This document shows positions 53,858 to 64,000 of a stretch of DNA of 64,000 bases, in pieces (the first letter of the stretch is position 1; the number at the start of each line of letters is the position of its first letter). The translations under genes and the position numbers were made by a program. The stretch is taken from positions 34,268,163 through 34,332,162 of the forward strand of contig JAQNBH010000015.1 of assembly GCA_028752905.1 (NCBI GenBank), in the 5' to 3' direction. Source of the stretch: Cladorhizidae sp. MBARI D1340-BT2 (taxonomy: Eukaryota > Porifera > Demospongiae > Poecilosclerida > Cladorhizidae). The notes under the pieces were generated by a model that saw only the letters and a list, made by a program, of their open reading frames with translations, made no database searches and was not told where the DNA came from.

Positions 53858-55819
53858 ATGTCAGACTGCAAGAAATGGAAGCGAAAGCGCTGCCAAAGGG
53901 CAACTGCTGCTAGGATCAGGGAGATAAAAAAGCTAGATTTGAATTTGCAGCCAGCTGGACCTTCCACTTTTTTATACTCTGGGTCTTCTTCCACTTCTAC
54001 ATCCTCTGGGCCTTCCACCTCTGCAGCATCTGGGCCTTCCACCTCTGTAGCCTCTGGGCCTTCCACATCTAGAGCCTCTGGGCTTTCCATCTCTGCATCC
54101 TCTGGACCTTCCACTTCTGATGCCTCTGCACCTTCCATTTCTGCAGCCTCTGGACCTTCCATTTCTGCAGCCTCTGGACCTTCCACCTCTCAAGCATCTG
54201 ATGAAGATGAAGACAGACCCAGGTCAGATATTGACAGCGAAAATGAACGACCAGATTACTCTAGCAGTGAAGAAGAATTTGATCCTCAAGCTGTGTTAGA
54301 TTATTGGGTCACGAGTTTGCGCTTGTATGATAGAAAGATGCTTGCTGTTATGCTTTCTCTAACCCTACAGAAGCGCTTCAAGTACACGGCTACTGCTTCT
54401 GCTCTAGAGTCTGCTTGGATTACCGGCTTTAATGAGAAGACTGTGCGTGGCTACAGAAAGGACTTCCTTGCAAATGATGGGTCGTTCAAAGATGAAAGAC
54501 GAGGAAAATATAAAAGGCTGTCTATGTTCAATGATGAAAATCTTCGGCTGGAAGCTTCCATGTGGATTAGAGAACATGCTGTTAAAAAGGGTGAGGCGAA
54601 CATGACTGCAAGTTCTTTCTGTGCATGGGTAAATAATGAACTATTGCCATCAAATAACCTGCCATCCAACTTTCCTCGCTCCATTGGCCTACGAGCTGCC
54701 ACAAGATGGCTTCATCGCCTTGGGTATCGTCCCCAGAGTCATAAGAAGGGAGCTTATATGTTGATGGACATGAAAGGGACGATGTTGTTGCACACCGCAA
54801 TGAGTATTTGGACATGTTCAAGAAGTTACGTAATAACTATCTGCCTCCTCCTCTGCCAAGCGATAAAAGAACCACAACTCCTCCAACAGATGCAGAATTT
54901 AGAAAGAAACTAGTACTGATCTACCATGACGAAAGCATCTTTAGCACGAATGAAGGGCAACGTTGGCTACAGGTGATGATCTGATAATTCAACCGAAGAC
55001 CAAAGGGGCAGGCATAATGGTGTCTGATTATGTTGAAGAACACAATGGCTTCTTGAGACTCTCAAGTAGTGAAGTATCTCTTGCAAAGCATGCAGACCCA
55101 ACCTTGCCAACAACAGCACGAGCATTTTTGGAATACGGGGCTGAAAAGGAAGGATACTGGAACAGTGAGAGATTCATGAAAAATGTAGAGGATGCTGTTC
55201 AGATCACCGCTTTCAAGTACCCATCAGACAGGTGTAAAGTAGTTTTTGTATTTGACCAGAGCAGCTGCCACATGCCTTCGCTGAAGATGCCTTAAATACT
55301 AAGGCAATGAATGTAAAACCTGCGGGAGCTCAACCATGTATGAGGGACACCATTTGGGGAGGAAGAGTACAGAAACTAGTGAATAGAAGAGGTGTACCAA
55401 AGGGAATGAAACAAATTCTAGAGGAGAGGGGTATCAACACATCTACTTTACTTGCTGATGACATGCGCACTATTCTTTCATGTCATGATGACTTCAGGAC
55501 TGAAAAGACTCTAGTTGAGCATTACCTGGCATCAAAAGGTGTAGAAGGATTTTTTTAACCGAAGTTCCACTGCGAACTGAACCCCATAGAGAGGGTCTGG
55601 GGTCAAGCAAAGGTGTACACAAGGATACACACAAATTTTACTTACGCACGCCTGCGGAGTATTATTGATCCTGGTCTGGACTCTGTATCAACGGATTTAA
55701 TCCGCAAGTTTTTCAGAAGAGTCAAGGAATATGAAATTGCTTATCTAGAAGGGAAGAAGGCAGGAAAAGAATTAGAAAAGGCGTATAAGTCTCATAGAAG
55801 AATTTTTAATGAAGCTTAA
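53858..55819 (+). pseudogene. DDE-superfamily transposase, lightly damaged
   Basis: An Arg/Lys-rich start (KKWKRKRCQRATAARIREIK) is followed by a Ser/Pro repeat region, an acidic stretch (DEDEDRPRSDIDSE) and a helical DNA-binding part (ITGFNEKTVRGYRKDFL). Then come LHRLGYRPQSHKKG, YHDES (first catalytic Asp), VFDQSSCH (second Asp), MNVKPAGAQPCMRD, KFHCELNPIERVWGQAK (catalytic Glu) and IRKFFRRVKEYE to the stop at 55819. This matches a DDE endonuclease family common in fungi and invertebrates. Lesions: two extra bases near 54758, frameshifts near 54970 and 55270, and one in-frame TAA near 55557. Inverted repeat ends were not found. Confidence 0.85.
53955..54192 (+). repeat. 24-bp coding repeat in the transposase
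   Basis: About nine copies of ccttccacctctgcagcctc plus tggg encode GPSTSAAS-type octapeptides, a low-complexity linker between the basic N-terminus and the DNA-binding part. Confidence 0.92.
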
Positions 55820-56334
55820 AATGAATTCCGAATTTTGAACCTTAATAACTTTTCACTGTTTGTATATTTAAAATAATTTTTTATGCAATCTTTATCAAGT
55901 TTGAGTATGTAAAATATAATTGGCATTGAGTGTAAGAATTCATTGCCAACACATACCTACCTGGTCTGATCCTATCTGCACATGAAAATTAACATTCTGG
56001 TCTAACACTGTATAGTTGTAGATTAACCACACCAAGAATGGGGGAAATTCACTTAGTGGTTGCTGAGTAATCACTCTTTTATGTACTTTCAGTCAGCTGG
56101 ATTTGTGGAGTTTTAGTCAACTACCCTTAGGTGGTACAAAGTTAATAGCATTTTTATTTGGAAGGTATATCTATTTAGAATATGTATAATGTTTTCTGAA
56201 GTTAAGATATATATATATTTTTTTTTATGGTCATTTCGGGCACTTCTGATGTCAAGCACTATAGCACAGTATCGGAATAGGAGGAAAGTGAAAAGCAAAG
56301 TACTCTCCTACCAGGTCGCTTAGTTTGCCCTAGA
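55820..56334. other. AT-rich sequence after the DDE transposase
   Basis: Probably the transposon 3' flank. A poly-T/TA tract lies near 56205-56225. No gene recognised. Confidence 0.5.
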
Positions 56335-58315
56335 GGGTGGGGTGCCAGAGATTTAGGTGTGTGTTTCCTAAACTGTAGAGGATGGTGGGCAAGAGAGATG
56401 GACGTTAAGTGAAGTGCATATTGAAGAGGAAAGATTTAGATGTGCTGGGGCTGGCAGAAACATTTTTTGCAGCAAGGAGGGGAGGTTGAGGTGATGGCAA
56501 GAATGTTGGCAGGTAGGCTCAGTAGGTTTGCAGAGAAGTATATACTAACAGTGGGTCAGGGTGGATTTAGGCCAGGGAGAGGATGTGCTGACCAGTTCCT
56601 AGTGTTGAGGTGTGTGTGTGACATAATGAGGTCACAGGGGTGACAGACATTTCTGGCATTTCTGGATGTAAGCAAGGCATAGGATTGTGGAGGAAGATGA
56701 GTGAGTATGGAGTTCAGGAAGAATTTGTTAATGTGTGCAAATGCTTGTATGGAGTTCAGGAAGAATTTGTTAATGTGTGCAAATGCTTGTATGAAGGAAT
56801 TCAGTCAAGTGTGTTGTTAGGCGGAGAGGGGTCTAGGTGGTTTGAAGTGGAGGCAGGACTGAGACAGGGTTGTTCTTTGTCACCAGTTCTCTATCGTGTG
56901 TATGTCATGGGATTGTGAAGGATTTGGAGGGGAAAGGTTAGGGATTGAAGTGGAAGGAACATGGTGTGGTGGGTTGTTGTATGCAGATGATATTGTACTG
57001 TTACCGAGAGATCAGGAGATCAGGTAAAGTTACAAGTGATGTTGGATATGGTGGGGGAGTATGCAATGAAATGAAGATTTAGGTTTTAATAGTGAGAAGA
57101 GTAAGTCAATGACAGTTGGCGGAAAGTGTAGTGGAGGAGAGTGGAAGATTAATGAGGAGAGAATGGAGAATGTGGAAGTCTTCAAATATCTTGGTGTGTG
57201 ATTTGACAGGTATGAGAGGAAATGTTCATTTGGAGAAGATGAAGGAAAAGGCAGAGAAATGGAGGGCAAGAATTGGTTATATGAGCAGGGTAAACGGAGA
57301 AATGGAGACGGACAGAGGTAAACTAATATGGGATAGGCCATGTCTAGAACATGCATCTTAAGTATGGCGGACAGGAGGGAAGACAGCCTGCAAGAATTTG
57401 GAAAGAATTCAAGAGAACGTTTGGAGGAAACTGGTTGGAGGGAGTAATACAGTTGCAGGGGTGGCAGTAAGAGGGGACCTGGGCTGGAGGAGGCTGGAGC
57501 AGAGAAGGGAAGAAAAGAAAGTGTTATTTGGATGGAGGTTTCAGAGAATGAGTGAAGATAAGCTAGTGAAAAAAGTTGTGGCCTGTTAAGTGATTGTCCA
57601 AGTTGGTAGGCAGAGTTTTGTGACCTGAAAAGGAAGTTTGGGGGGAAGGAGTGTTGGAGATAGTAGGCTCAAGTGTGACATGGAGGAATTGTGTAAGGGA
57701 TGTTCATAAGGAAGAGTGGTGGGAAGAAGTAGGAGGGAAATCCAGCCTCAAGTGGTATAAGTTAGGTTTGGACAAGAAAGAGGATTCAGTAACAAGGGAA
57801 GTGAGGCGAGATTTAGGTTAAGGACAGCATCAGAGGGACTCTTGGGTGACAAGGCGAGGTGTGGTGTGTGTCGGGATGGTAGATGTGAGCTATGTGATGA
57901 AGGTGTTGTGGAAGATGTTAGGCACTTCTTGTTGTACTGTGGGGAGTTTTCTGGTGATCGAGAACGATTATTGGATATGGTTGAGGGCATTGAAGGGTCT
58001 GAAGAGTGGGTAGATGAGTAGCAGGGGTGAAGGAAGAAGTGTTGGATAGGGTAGACGGAATTGTAATGGTAAATGTGCACGAATGAAGAGGAAATACGCA
58101 CCTAGGGTCCTATGTCTTTGGCACCCCTTCCCCCCCCCCTTGTCATCCCTCCTTGTTATTCACAATACTCTTTGTAATTCATTATTTAATCTTTAATCTC
58201 ATGTATTTTTCCTTTTTTTCCTTTTCTAGTAGTCATTGCCATTTATTGTTTATATGTACTTAGTGATGGCCTATCTCAAGGCTCAACAGAACACAACAGA
58301 ACAACAATAACTTGA
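56335..58315 (+). pseudogene. Degenerate LINE with APE and RT remnants
   Basis: Starts with an AP-endonuclease-like N-terminus (CFLNCRGWWAREM, then KDLDVLGLAET), then jumps by deletion into reverse transcriptase: QGGFRPGRGCADQFLVL, GLRQGCSLSPVLY, YADDIVL (about 56982), and FKYLGV. The C-terminus has a Cys/His knuckle (CGVCRDGRCELCDEG, then VRHFLLYC). Many frameshifts. A 50-bp direct repeat (ggagttcaggaagaatttgt) lies at 56710-56790. The 3' end carries acaacagaacaacaataac. APE-type LINE, clade unresolved. Confidence 0.8.
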
Positions 58316-58839
58316 AATTTTGGAGATGAGTAAAGTTTAACTTGTTATTGAGGTCACACTAATACAGAGTGAATTAATGGTAGTAGTATATTTACTGTGA
58401 ACTCTATATAGCCCCCCCTTCCCCTTGCGAAAAACATTTTCCTACACCTTTACCGTAAGATCTGGTTGTTCAGTGGGCCTATGTCCACCTGCCAGTGAAT
58501 ACGTAGACGCGTGTAGAACGATAACGAACTCGGATGATTGTATACTACTGCGCATTACTTTTTAGGCTTGGCATAAAGTGGAGCAGCTATTATGCGAGCC
58601 TGAGAAGAAAAGGGACCTCCGAGCCGTCTCGAGGTAAGGTATGCTGCTCTGCTTCAGCCAGGAGTCGAAACACACCATTCCTCGTATCTCTCAAACTTTT
58701 TTTATGGGCACCATGACATGAAAATTCATGATCTATAATTGCACCTCCCTCATCGCAATCCCAAAACAAACCATTTGAAAATTCATGGATTTCCTTCGGC
58801 CATTTGTTTTTGGTCTGATAGTTGCAGGCCCACTGTTTC
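58316..58839. other. Junction between two LINEs, no clear gene
   Basis: Minus-strand ORF 58590-58859 begins inside the neighbouring LINE (LALKMCTKQWACNYQT) and continues with unrecognised sequence. A C run lies at 58411-58420. Confidence 0.45.
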
Positions 58840-59878
58840 GTACACATCTTGAGAGCCAACTTTTGGACTTTCTCAAGTTTCGCAACATCTCCAATGTGGT
58901 ATTGGTCGCAAACTGGAGCAGCATGTTCCAGATGCAGGTACTAGGACATTCAACATCTCTAGCATACTAGCGGCATCTATACGATTATAGAAACTCCCTA
59001 AGCCAACTCGTTTCCTAGCTTTAGTACAAATGCTGTCTATTTGTGCAGACCAAGATAGTTCTGAAGAGAGCAGCACACCAAGGTATTTGTAAGAATTAAC
59101 TTGGTCCAGATTTGAAGCATTCGGAACAGGTTTGGAAGGCCGGAATGGTTTCTTTTTCCTTGATATCATCATGGTCTTACACTTGGTTGGGTCAAAGGGA
59201 AGATTATTACAACAGGCCCAGTAGTTGATACGGTCAATGTCCATTTGTAAACTCGAGAAGTCATTAATTGGTTTGTTAAGCAGCATGTCATCAGCATCGA
59301 GATTTAAGGTGCTTCCATCAGAGAGAATAATATCCGTTACATCATCTATAATTATAGATTAAAAAGACCCAATACCGAACTCTGTGGAACACCGGATAGT
59401 ACAAGGACATCCCATGATGACATATCACCTACAACCACATGTTGCTTCCTGTTACATAAGTAACTTCTTATCCAGGCTATTGTGAGACTGTCCATTACCA
59501 AGGAGTGGCTGATGAGGAATCAAGTCAAATGCTTTTGTTAAATCAAAAAATATGGTGCATTATATACCTCCTGTGTCCAACACCTTAAGCCAGTAACTGT
59601 CAGTAAAGCAGTAACCATTGATTTTCCATGTTGGAAACCTCAGATACTGGGTGTAATACTTCCAACTGGTCAGTGGACTGATATACTGACAAAAGTGAGA
59701 TGGGTCGATAATTGGAGCACTCATTTCCCTTGTTTGATTTGGGGATTGGAACAACAGAGGATGTTTTCCAATATTGTGAGAATCACCCAAGTTTTGTAAG
59801 AGATGGAGTAATGCTGTATGCTGTTCCCTTTAGCATTTTTGCTGATATTACATCCAGACCATTTGCTTTTGTGGTGTC

Positions 59879-60028
59879 CAGTTACATTATCATATGAAAT
59901 ACTTCCTCATCTGTGCAGTTACATTATCATATGAAATACTTCCTCATCTGTGCAGTTACATTATCATATGAAATTACTTCCTCATCTGTGCAGTTACATT
60001 ATCATATGAAATACTTCCTCATCTGTGC
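59879..60028. repeat. 37-bp tandem repeat, 4 copies, inside LINE
   Basis: cagttacattatcatatgaa plus atacttcctcatctgtg repeated four times, one copy with an extra T. Confidence 0.93.
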
Positions 60029-60222
60029 ACAGGAACTTGTCTGTGCAGTTTTCAGTCATAAACATTGTCAGACTGAGATCAAGGGTTGAAGCACGGCGAG
60101 AAAAATTCATTTAGCATATTGGCCTTGTCTAAGTCAAACTCACCAATTTCATCCTTATAATGGAGAGTTGGGATGGCAGACTTTTTCTTGTTGAGATATT
60201 TTACTGTTTTCCATATCTATTT

Positions 60223-60475
60223 GGGGGGGGGGGGGGATATGTATAGGGTAGCCTATACAAAAGAGTCGGTTATGCGCCTATGTAACCTCCGAGTTTGCGG
60301 TTACCCTGAGGCGAATGTACATCGACTCTTTTGTATAGGTTATACTACATTGCGCATGCGCTATACTACATGCGGTTAAAGTGTAGGTTACGTGCTATGT
60401 AACCTATAGTTATTAACCAATCAGATTAGCCACAGGTCACGTGATGTAGTATAAGCTGACTTAACCTACAACTTC
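60223..60475. mobile_element. Short palindromic insertion (MITE-like) in LINE
   Basis: LINE coding resumes on both sides (VKYLNKKKSAIPTLHYKDE on the left; LIRKRNAAFRAALRTRQ on the right). The insert opens with a G run and contains the inverted pair gcctatacaaaagagtcg and cgactcttttgtataggtta, plus several gtaggtta/taacctac copies. Terminal repeats and target duplication are not clear. Confidence 0.65.
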
Positions 60476-62270
60476 ATTTCTAAGTTTCTTATACTTTGAC
60501 TTCTAATGTTATTGTCTAGTTCTCAGTGCAGCTCTGAATGCCGCATTTCTTTTCCTGATTAGTCTAAATTAATGATACGCATTGACAACCAAGGAACACT
60601 TTTCTTGCCACTCAAGGTCCGCTGAGGAATGCATGCAGACATGATTTCAGAAAATTTTGCAGACCAGTTAGCTGCAAACAATTTATGTCTCTTCCCCCTA
60701 GTAAACTGCCCCAGTCAGATTCATTGATCATTTCACAAGCCCTCTCAAAATAAGCATCACCATTGCTCCAAATTACTCTAGGACTAGTTCTTATGTGCCC
60801 AACTTTGTGTTTCCATGTAAGGGATACGTCCAGACCAAGGTGATCTGAGTTAGATCGTGGAGGAACTACGACACACTTGTAAATAGACGTTTTGTCAGAT
60901 ACTAGGACCAAATATATCAAAGAGTCACAATTTTCAATGCAGTTGTGTGTGGTGTTCCAACAACTTGCAATATATAGTGAAAAATCTTGCTGAATACTTT
61001 GAAGTCTCGAAAGATATGAGTGGTTTGGGTTGAGAACATTGGGTTGAGAACATTAACATTAAAGTCACCAATTATAATGAAACTGGAGAACTGATGTGGA
61101 TAAATTTTCTGCATAAGTTATCAAAAAAGGAGACCGGTGACGAAGGAAGACAATATAAAGTTAAGATGCAATGCAATCTGACCTGACTTTTATAGCTAGA
61201 AAATCAAAGTAATCTGTGCCATTCCACATTATTTCCCAGATTAGAGTAGCAAGAACATGCATGATAATGCCACCTCCATGCCTATTTCTGTCATGTCTGA
61301 TTAAGCTGTAATTATCAATCGCTAACTCCTGGTCAAGTATTTCCTCAGACAGTCATGATTCGACAATACATACAATAGATGGATGTTTGTCAGCAACCTC
61401 AACCCTCAATGTATCTAGTTTGGGCAATAAACTCCTTGCGTTAAAATAGAGAATAGTGCAGAAATTGAGACAAACAGTTGTGCATGAGCAGTTAAATTAC
61501 TTGATCTCTTGATGGAGATTTGAGGTGAATTGTAGTTGATGTGATTATCAGCACATACAAGTGCTGAAAAATTATGCTTGTTGGAATGGGAAATTGCAGG
61601 TGATACATGTAGATTGTTGATGATGTGATCATCAGGATGTACAAGTGCCGAAGTATTATATGCGTTAGAGTGGCAGAGTGTAGGTGATACATGTAGTCAT
61701 GTAGGTTGGTGAGAGGTTCTAGTAGGAAGGTTTGCCTGGTCACTTTTAGGATCTGCGGTGGGCACTGTTATCATCCAGAACAATTACAATGCCCCAGCTT
61801 TGGAAATCAGCTTTGGAGACAGCACAGCCAGAAACGATATCATCATGGTTCAAACTTTGCAAAGCAGTAGTACAGCTAGCTCTGCCATTAGCAGCATTAG
61901 CATGATTTAGGTTTTGTAAATCATTTCGCAGAACTTGCAACATGGATGACTCGACCGAATCCGTTGGACATATTTCAAAAGGAGAGTCCTTTACCATGCC
62001 ATATACTTGTGCTAAGAGACTTTTCTCCATGATCATTAAGAGTCCACACTTGGTTCTAAATCAAATTCTCGACCTCCAACTCATTTTCACTACTGCTACT
62101 ACTACTATGAGCCGATGGGGCTGCAGATGATGTACTAGTGGCATGGAAATACGAACAAAGATCCAATTGTCTTTTAGAACAAACACTTTGACAAAATAAA
62201 TCTTTGATCCCTTTACATAGCCCGCCAGTGTAAGTATGATGCAACTATCTGAGTTACTACTTTTCAAACT

Positions 62271-62969
62271 CAGTCATAAGACCAAGCAAGTTCCAGAGGT
62301 GGTAACTGTAAGATGCTAGCAATGCAGAAATAAGTGCACCCCCAGCACTAAAGCATGTTTGGTGAAGTTTATGAACTACTTGTATTCTCCTCACTGTACC
62401 TGTGACTACAGCAATAGCTGAAAGGACTTGTTCTACTTTATGGAGATTAAAGAACTATATACATGTGGTCGACCATGAGTCAACCTCGGCTAAATAATAT
62501 GATGCTGCATATTCATAAAGACAAGTATTCCAGATTGCTAAAGCACTTACTAAGTGGGTGTTAATTCTGTCTTATCAGCACCAGCAAATACACTCACAGA
62601 GGGTCTAAAATTAAAATTAAAACATGCCCCCCAGACCCCCTTGCAAACACACATGAGGATGTTGCCCACCCAAGCTCAACTTTTGCCCCCCCCCCCTTTT
62701 TACTATTTTTCTAAGTGAAGGCCTGATGGCATTGCAAATGTCATGGATGTAAGCCCATTCAGAATGACACCCACAATTTCTCTGCACCCATCTCAGTGAA
62801 AAAGAAATCTGCAGAACATTATCTGCAGGACAATATAATGTCGGTGTCATTAGCAATGATCAGTATGCACTTGTACCCTCCTGACACTGCACTTGCTGCA
62901 TTCAACACAACTCTTGTGTCTAACTCTTCGTGGACAGAGAGGACACTCTGTTCAAATCACAGGGGGCAT
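62271..62969. other. Mostly unique sequence with C runs
   Basis: A C run lies at 62686-62696. The segment 62600-62720 (gccccccagacccccttg) looks like a transposon 3' end but cannot be assigned. No gene recognised. Confidence 0.45.
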
Positions 62970-63190
62970 TAGCATGAGGATTCTGAATCACAGCATCGTC
63001 AGCATGAGGATTCTGAATCACAAGGTCATCAGCACGAGGATTCTGAATCACAAGGTCATCAGCATGAGGATTCTGAATCACAAGGTCATCAGCATGAGGA
63101 TTCTGAATCACAAGGTCATCAGCATGAGGATTCTGAATCACAAGGTCATCAGTACGAGGATTCTGAATCACAGGGTCATCAGCACTAGGA
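62970..63190. repeat. Minisatellite, 30-bp unit, about 7 copies
   Basis: Unit gaggattctgaatcacaagg plus tcatcagcat. The ten-codon period produces the open frames on both strands. Confidence 0.95.
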
Positions 63191-63349
63191 TTCTGGAAGA
63201 GATTCTCGTCGCAAGTAGTAATAACGACTTTCCCCTCATCAAAGAGACTGAGTGTTCCCTCCCAATAGATATTGAAATAGTTCCATCTTTATTGCACAGA
63301 TAACTCGATGACATCTTTCCTTTCCCATCACTTGATAACTTGGTAATTA
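63191..63349 (-). other. Short unique stretch, possible minus-strand coding
   Basis: The minus strand reads VITKLSSDGKGKMSSSYLCN and KDGTISISIGREHSVSLMRG without stop between the two arrays. I do not recognise it, and it is too short to call. Confidence 0.25.
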
Positions 63350-64000
63350 CTGTTGCACCCCAGCTCCTCTGCTCTCTCTGGTCATTGCTTTCAGGCTGTC
63401 TGATAGATACAGGTCCCACCCAGCTCCCCTGCTCTCTCTGGTCATTGCTTTCAGGCTGTCTGATAGATATCAGTCCCACCAAGCTCCCCTGCTCTCTCTG
63501 GTCATTGCTTTCAGGCTGTCTGATAGATACCAGTCCCACCCAGCTCCCCTGCTCTCTCTGGTCATTGCTTTCAGGCTGTCTGATAGATACCAGCCAAGCT
63601 CCCCTGCTCTCTCTGGTCATTGCTTTCAGGCTGTCTGGTAGATACCGGTCCTCCCAGCTCCCCTGCTCTCTCTGGTCATTGCTTTCAGGCTGTCTGATAG
63701 ATACCGGTACACCCAGCTGCCCTGCACTCTCTGGTCATTACTTTCAGGCTGTCTAATAGATACCGGTCCCACCTGCTCTCCTGGTCATTATTTTCAGGTT
63801 GTCTGATAGCCCGGTCCCACCTAGCTCCCCTGCTCTCTCTCTGGTCATTGCTTTCAGGCTGTCTAATAGATACCGGTCCCACCCAGCTCCCCTGCTCTCT
63901 CTGGTCATTGCTTTCAGGCTGTCTGATAGATACCGGTCCCACCCAGCACCCCTGCCCCCTCTGGTCATTGCTTTCAGGCTGTCTGATAGATACCGGTCCC
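63350..64000. repeat. Minisatellite, about 60-bp unit (runs off window)
   Basis: About 11 copies of a unit with ctctggtcattgctttcagg and ctgtctgatagatac, with shorter variants near 63590 and 63780. The 20-codon period keeps frames open. The array continues past 64000. Confidence 0.96.

Larger units (their letters stand above)
58840..62270 (-). pseudogene. Degenerate LINE (APE plus RT), minus strand
   Basis: Read on the minus strand from 62270: a Ser-rich ORF1-like piece (CKGIKDLFCQSVCSKRQLDL); AP-endonuclease remnants ALRSLLPKLDTLRVEV, DRNRHGGGIIMHVLATL (about 61290), FSSFIIIGDFNVN (about 61080) and RSNSDHLGLDVSLTW; RT remnants FFDLTKAFDLIPH, VPQSSVLG, DADDMLLNKPINDF and VNSYKYLGVLLSSELSWSA; thumb RVGLGSFYNRIDAASML and KLALKMCTKQW. 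Many frameshifts and stops. It looks like a Jockey/CR1-group LINE. A short MITE interrupts it at 60236-60475 and a 37-bp repeat lies at 59879-60028. Confidence 0.82.

Noticed and set aside
53972..54193. Minus-strand Arg/Gly-rich ORF
   Set aside because: Antisense shadow of the transposase's 24-bp Ser/Pro repeat.
62920..63171. Repeat ORFs VIQNPHADDL
   Set aside because: 30-bp minisatellite with a ten-codon period; no flanking coding context established.

Overview
This is eukaryotic, metazoan DNA. The window carries ten spliced exons of an animal-type Golgi glycosyltransferase, non-LTR retrotransposon and pogo/Tigger, piggyBac-like and other DNA-transposon remnants, and a very large amount of minisatellite DNA. 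The transposon mix suggests a marine invertebrate, possibly a sponge, but nothing here proves the taxon. No operons, bacterial promoters, CRISPR, rRNA or tRNA were seen.

The organising feature is one host gene on the minus strand: a polypeptide N-acetylgalactosaminyltransferase of the GALNT2/14/16 subgroup. It runs from its start codon at 50599 down to a tenth exon ending at 8032. The ten exons hold only 1,151 coding bases (383 complete codons and two bases of codon 384) spread over 42.6 kb. All nine junctions use GT-AG sites and join in phase. The C-terminal part (end of the catalytic domain and the ricin-type lectin domain) must lie left of the window. None of these exons looks like a long ORF; they were found from family motifs ([26 protein letters not shown]).

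The introns are swollen by more than twenty different minisatellites (units about 15-83 bp, arrays up to 6.7 kb) and by nested transposons. Left of exon 10 are a 45-bp array, a 4.2-kb 38-bp array and a composite terminal-inverted-repeat element holding a piggyBac-like copy. Intron 9 holds a pogo-like element that was invaded by an RLE-type LINE, itself invaded by a 188-bp TTAA-flanked MITE. Intron 7 holds the 6.7-kb array, a Tigger fragment, a 370-bp fold-back and another MITE. Introns 5, 4 and 3 hold further arrays and G/C homopolymers. Intron 2 (14.7 kb) holds about a dozen arrays and a 3-kb element with long inverted repeats.

Right of the gene (50.6-64 kb) is a short unidentified exon-like stretch on the plus strand, a piggyBac-like exon split from its neighbours by a Tigger element, a broken DDE transposase, two degenerate LINEs (plus strand 56.3-58.3 kb, minus strand 58.8-62.3 kb), and two more arrays, the last running off the window.

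The most notable signals are at splice sites. The exon 3 acceptor has been amplified as the unit of a 39-bp minisatellite, giving eight upstream decoy acceptors that mostly lead straight to a stop codon. The exon 6 donor is duplicated 85 bp into its TG-rich intron. A MITE ends about 23 bp inside the intron from the exon 9 donor.
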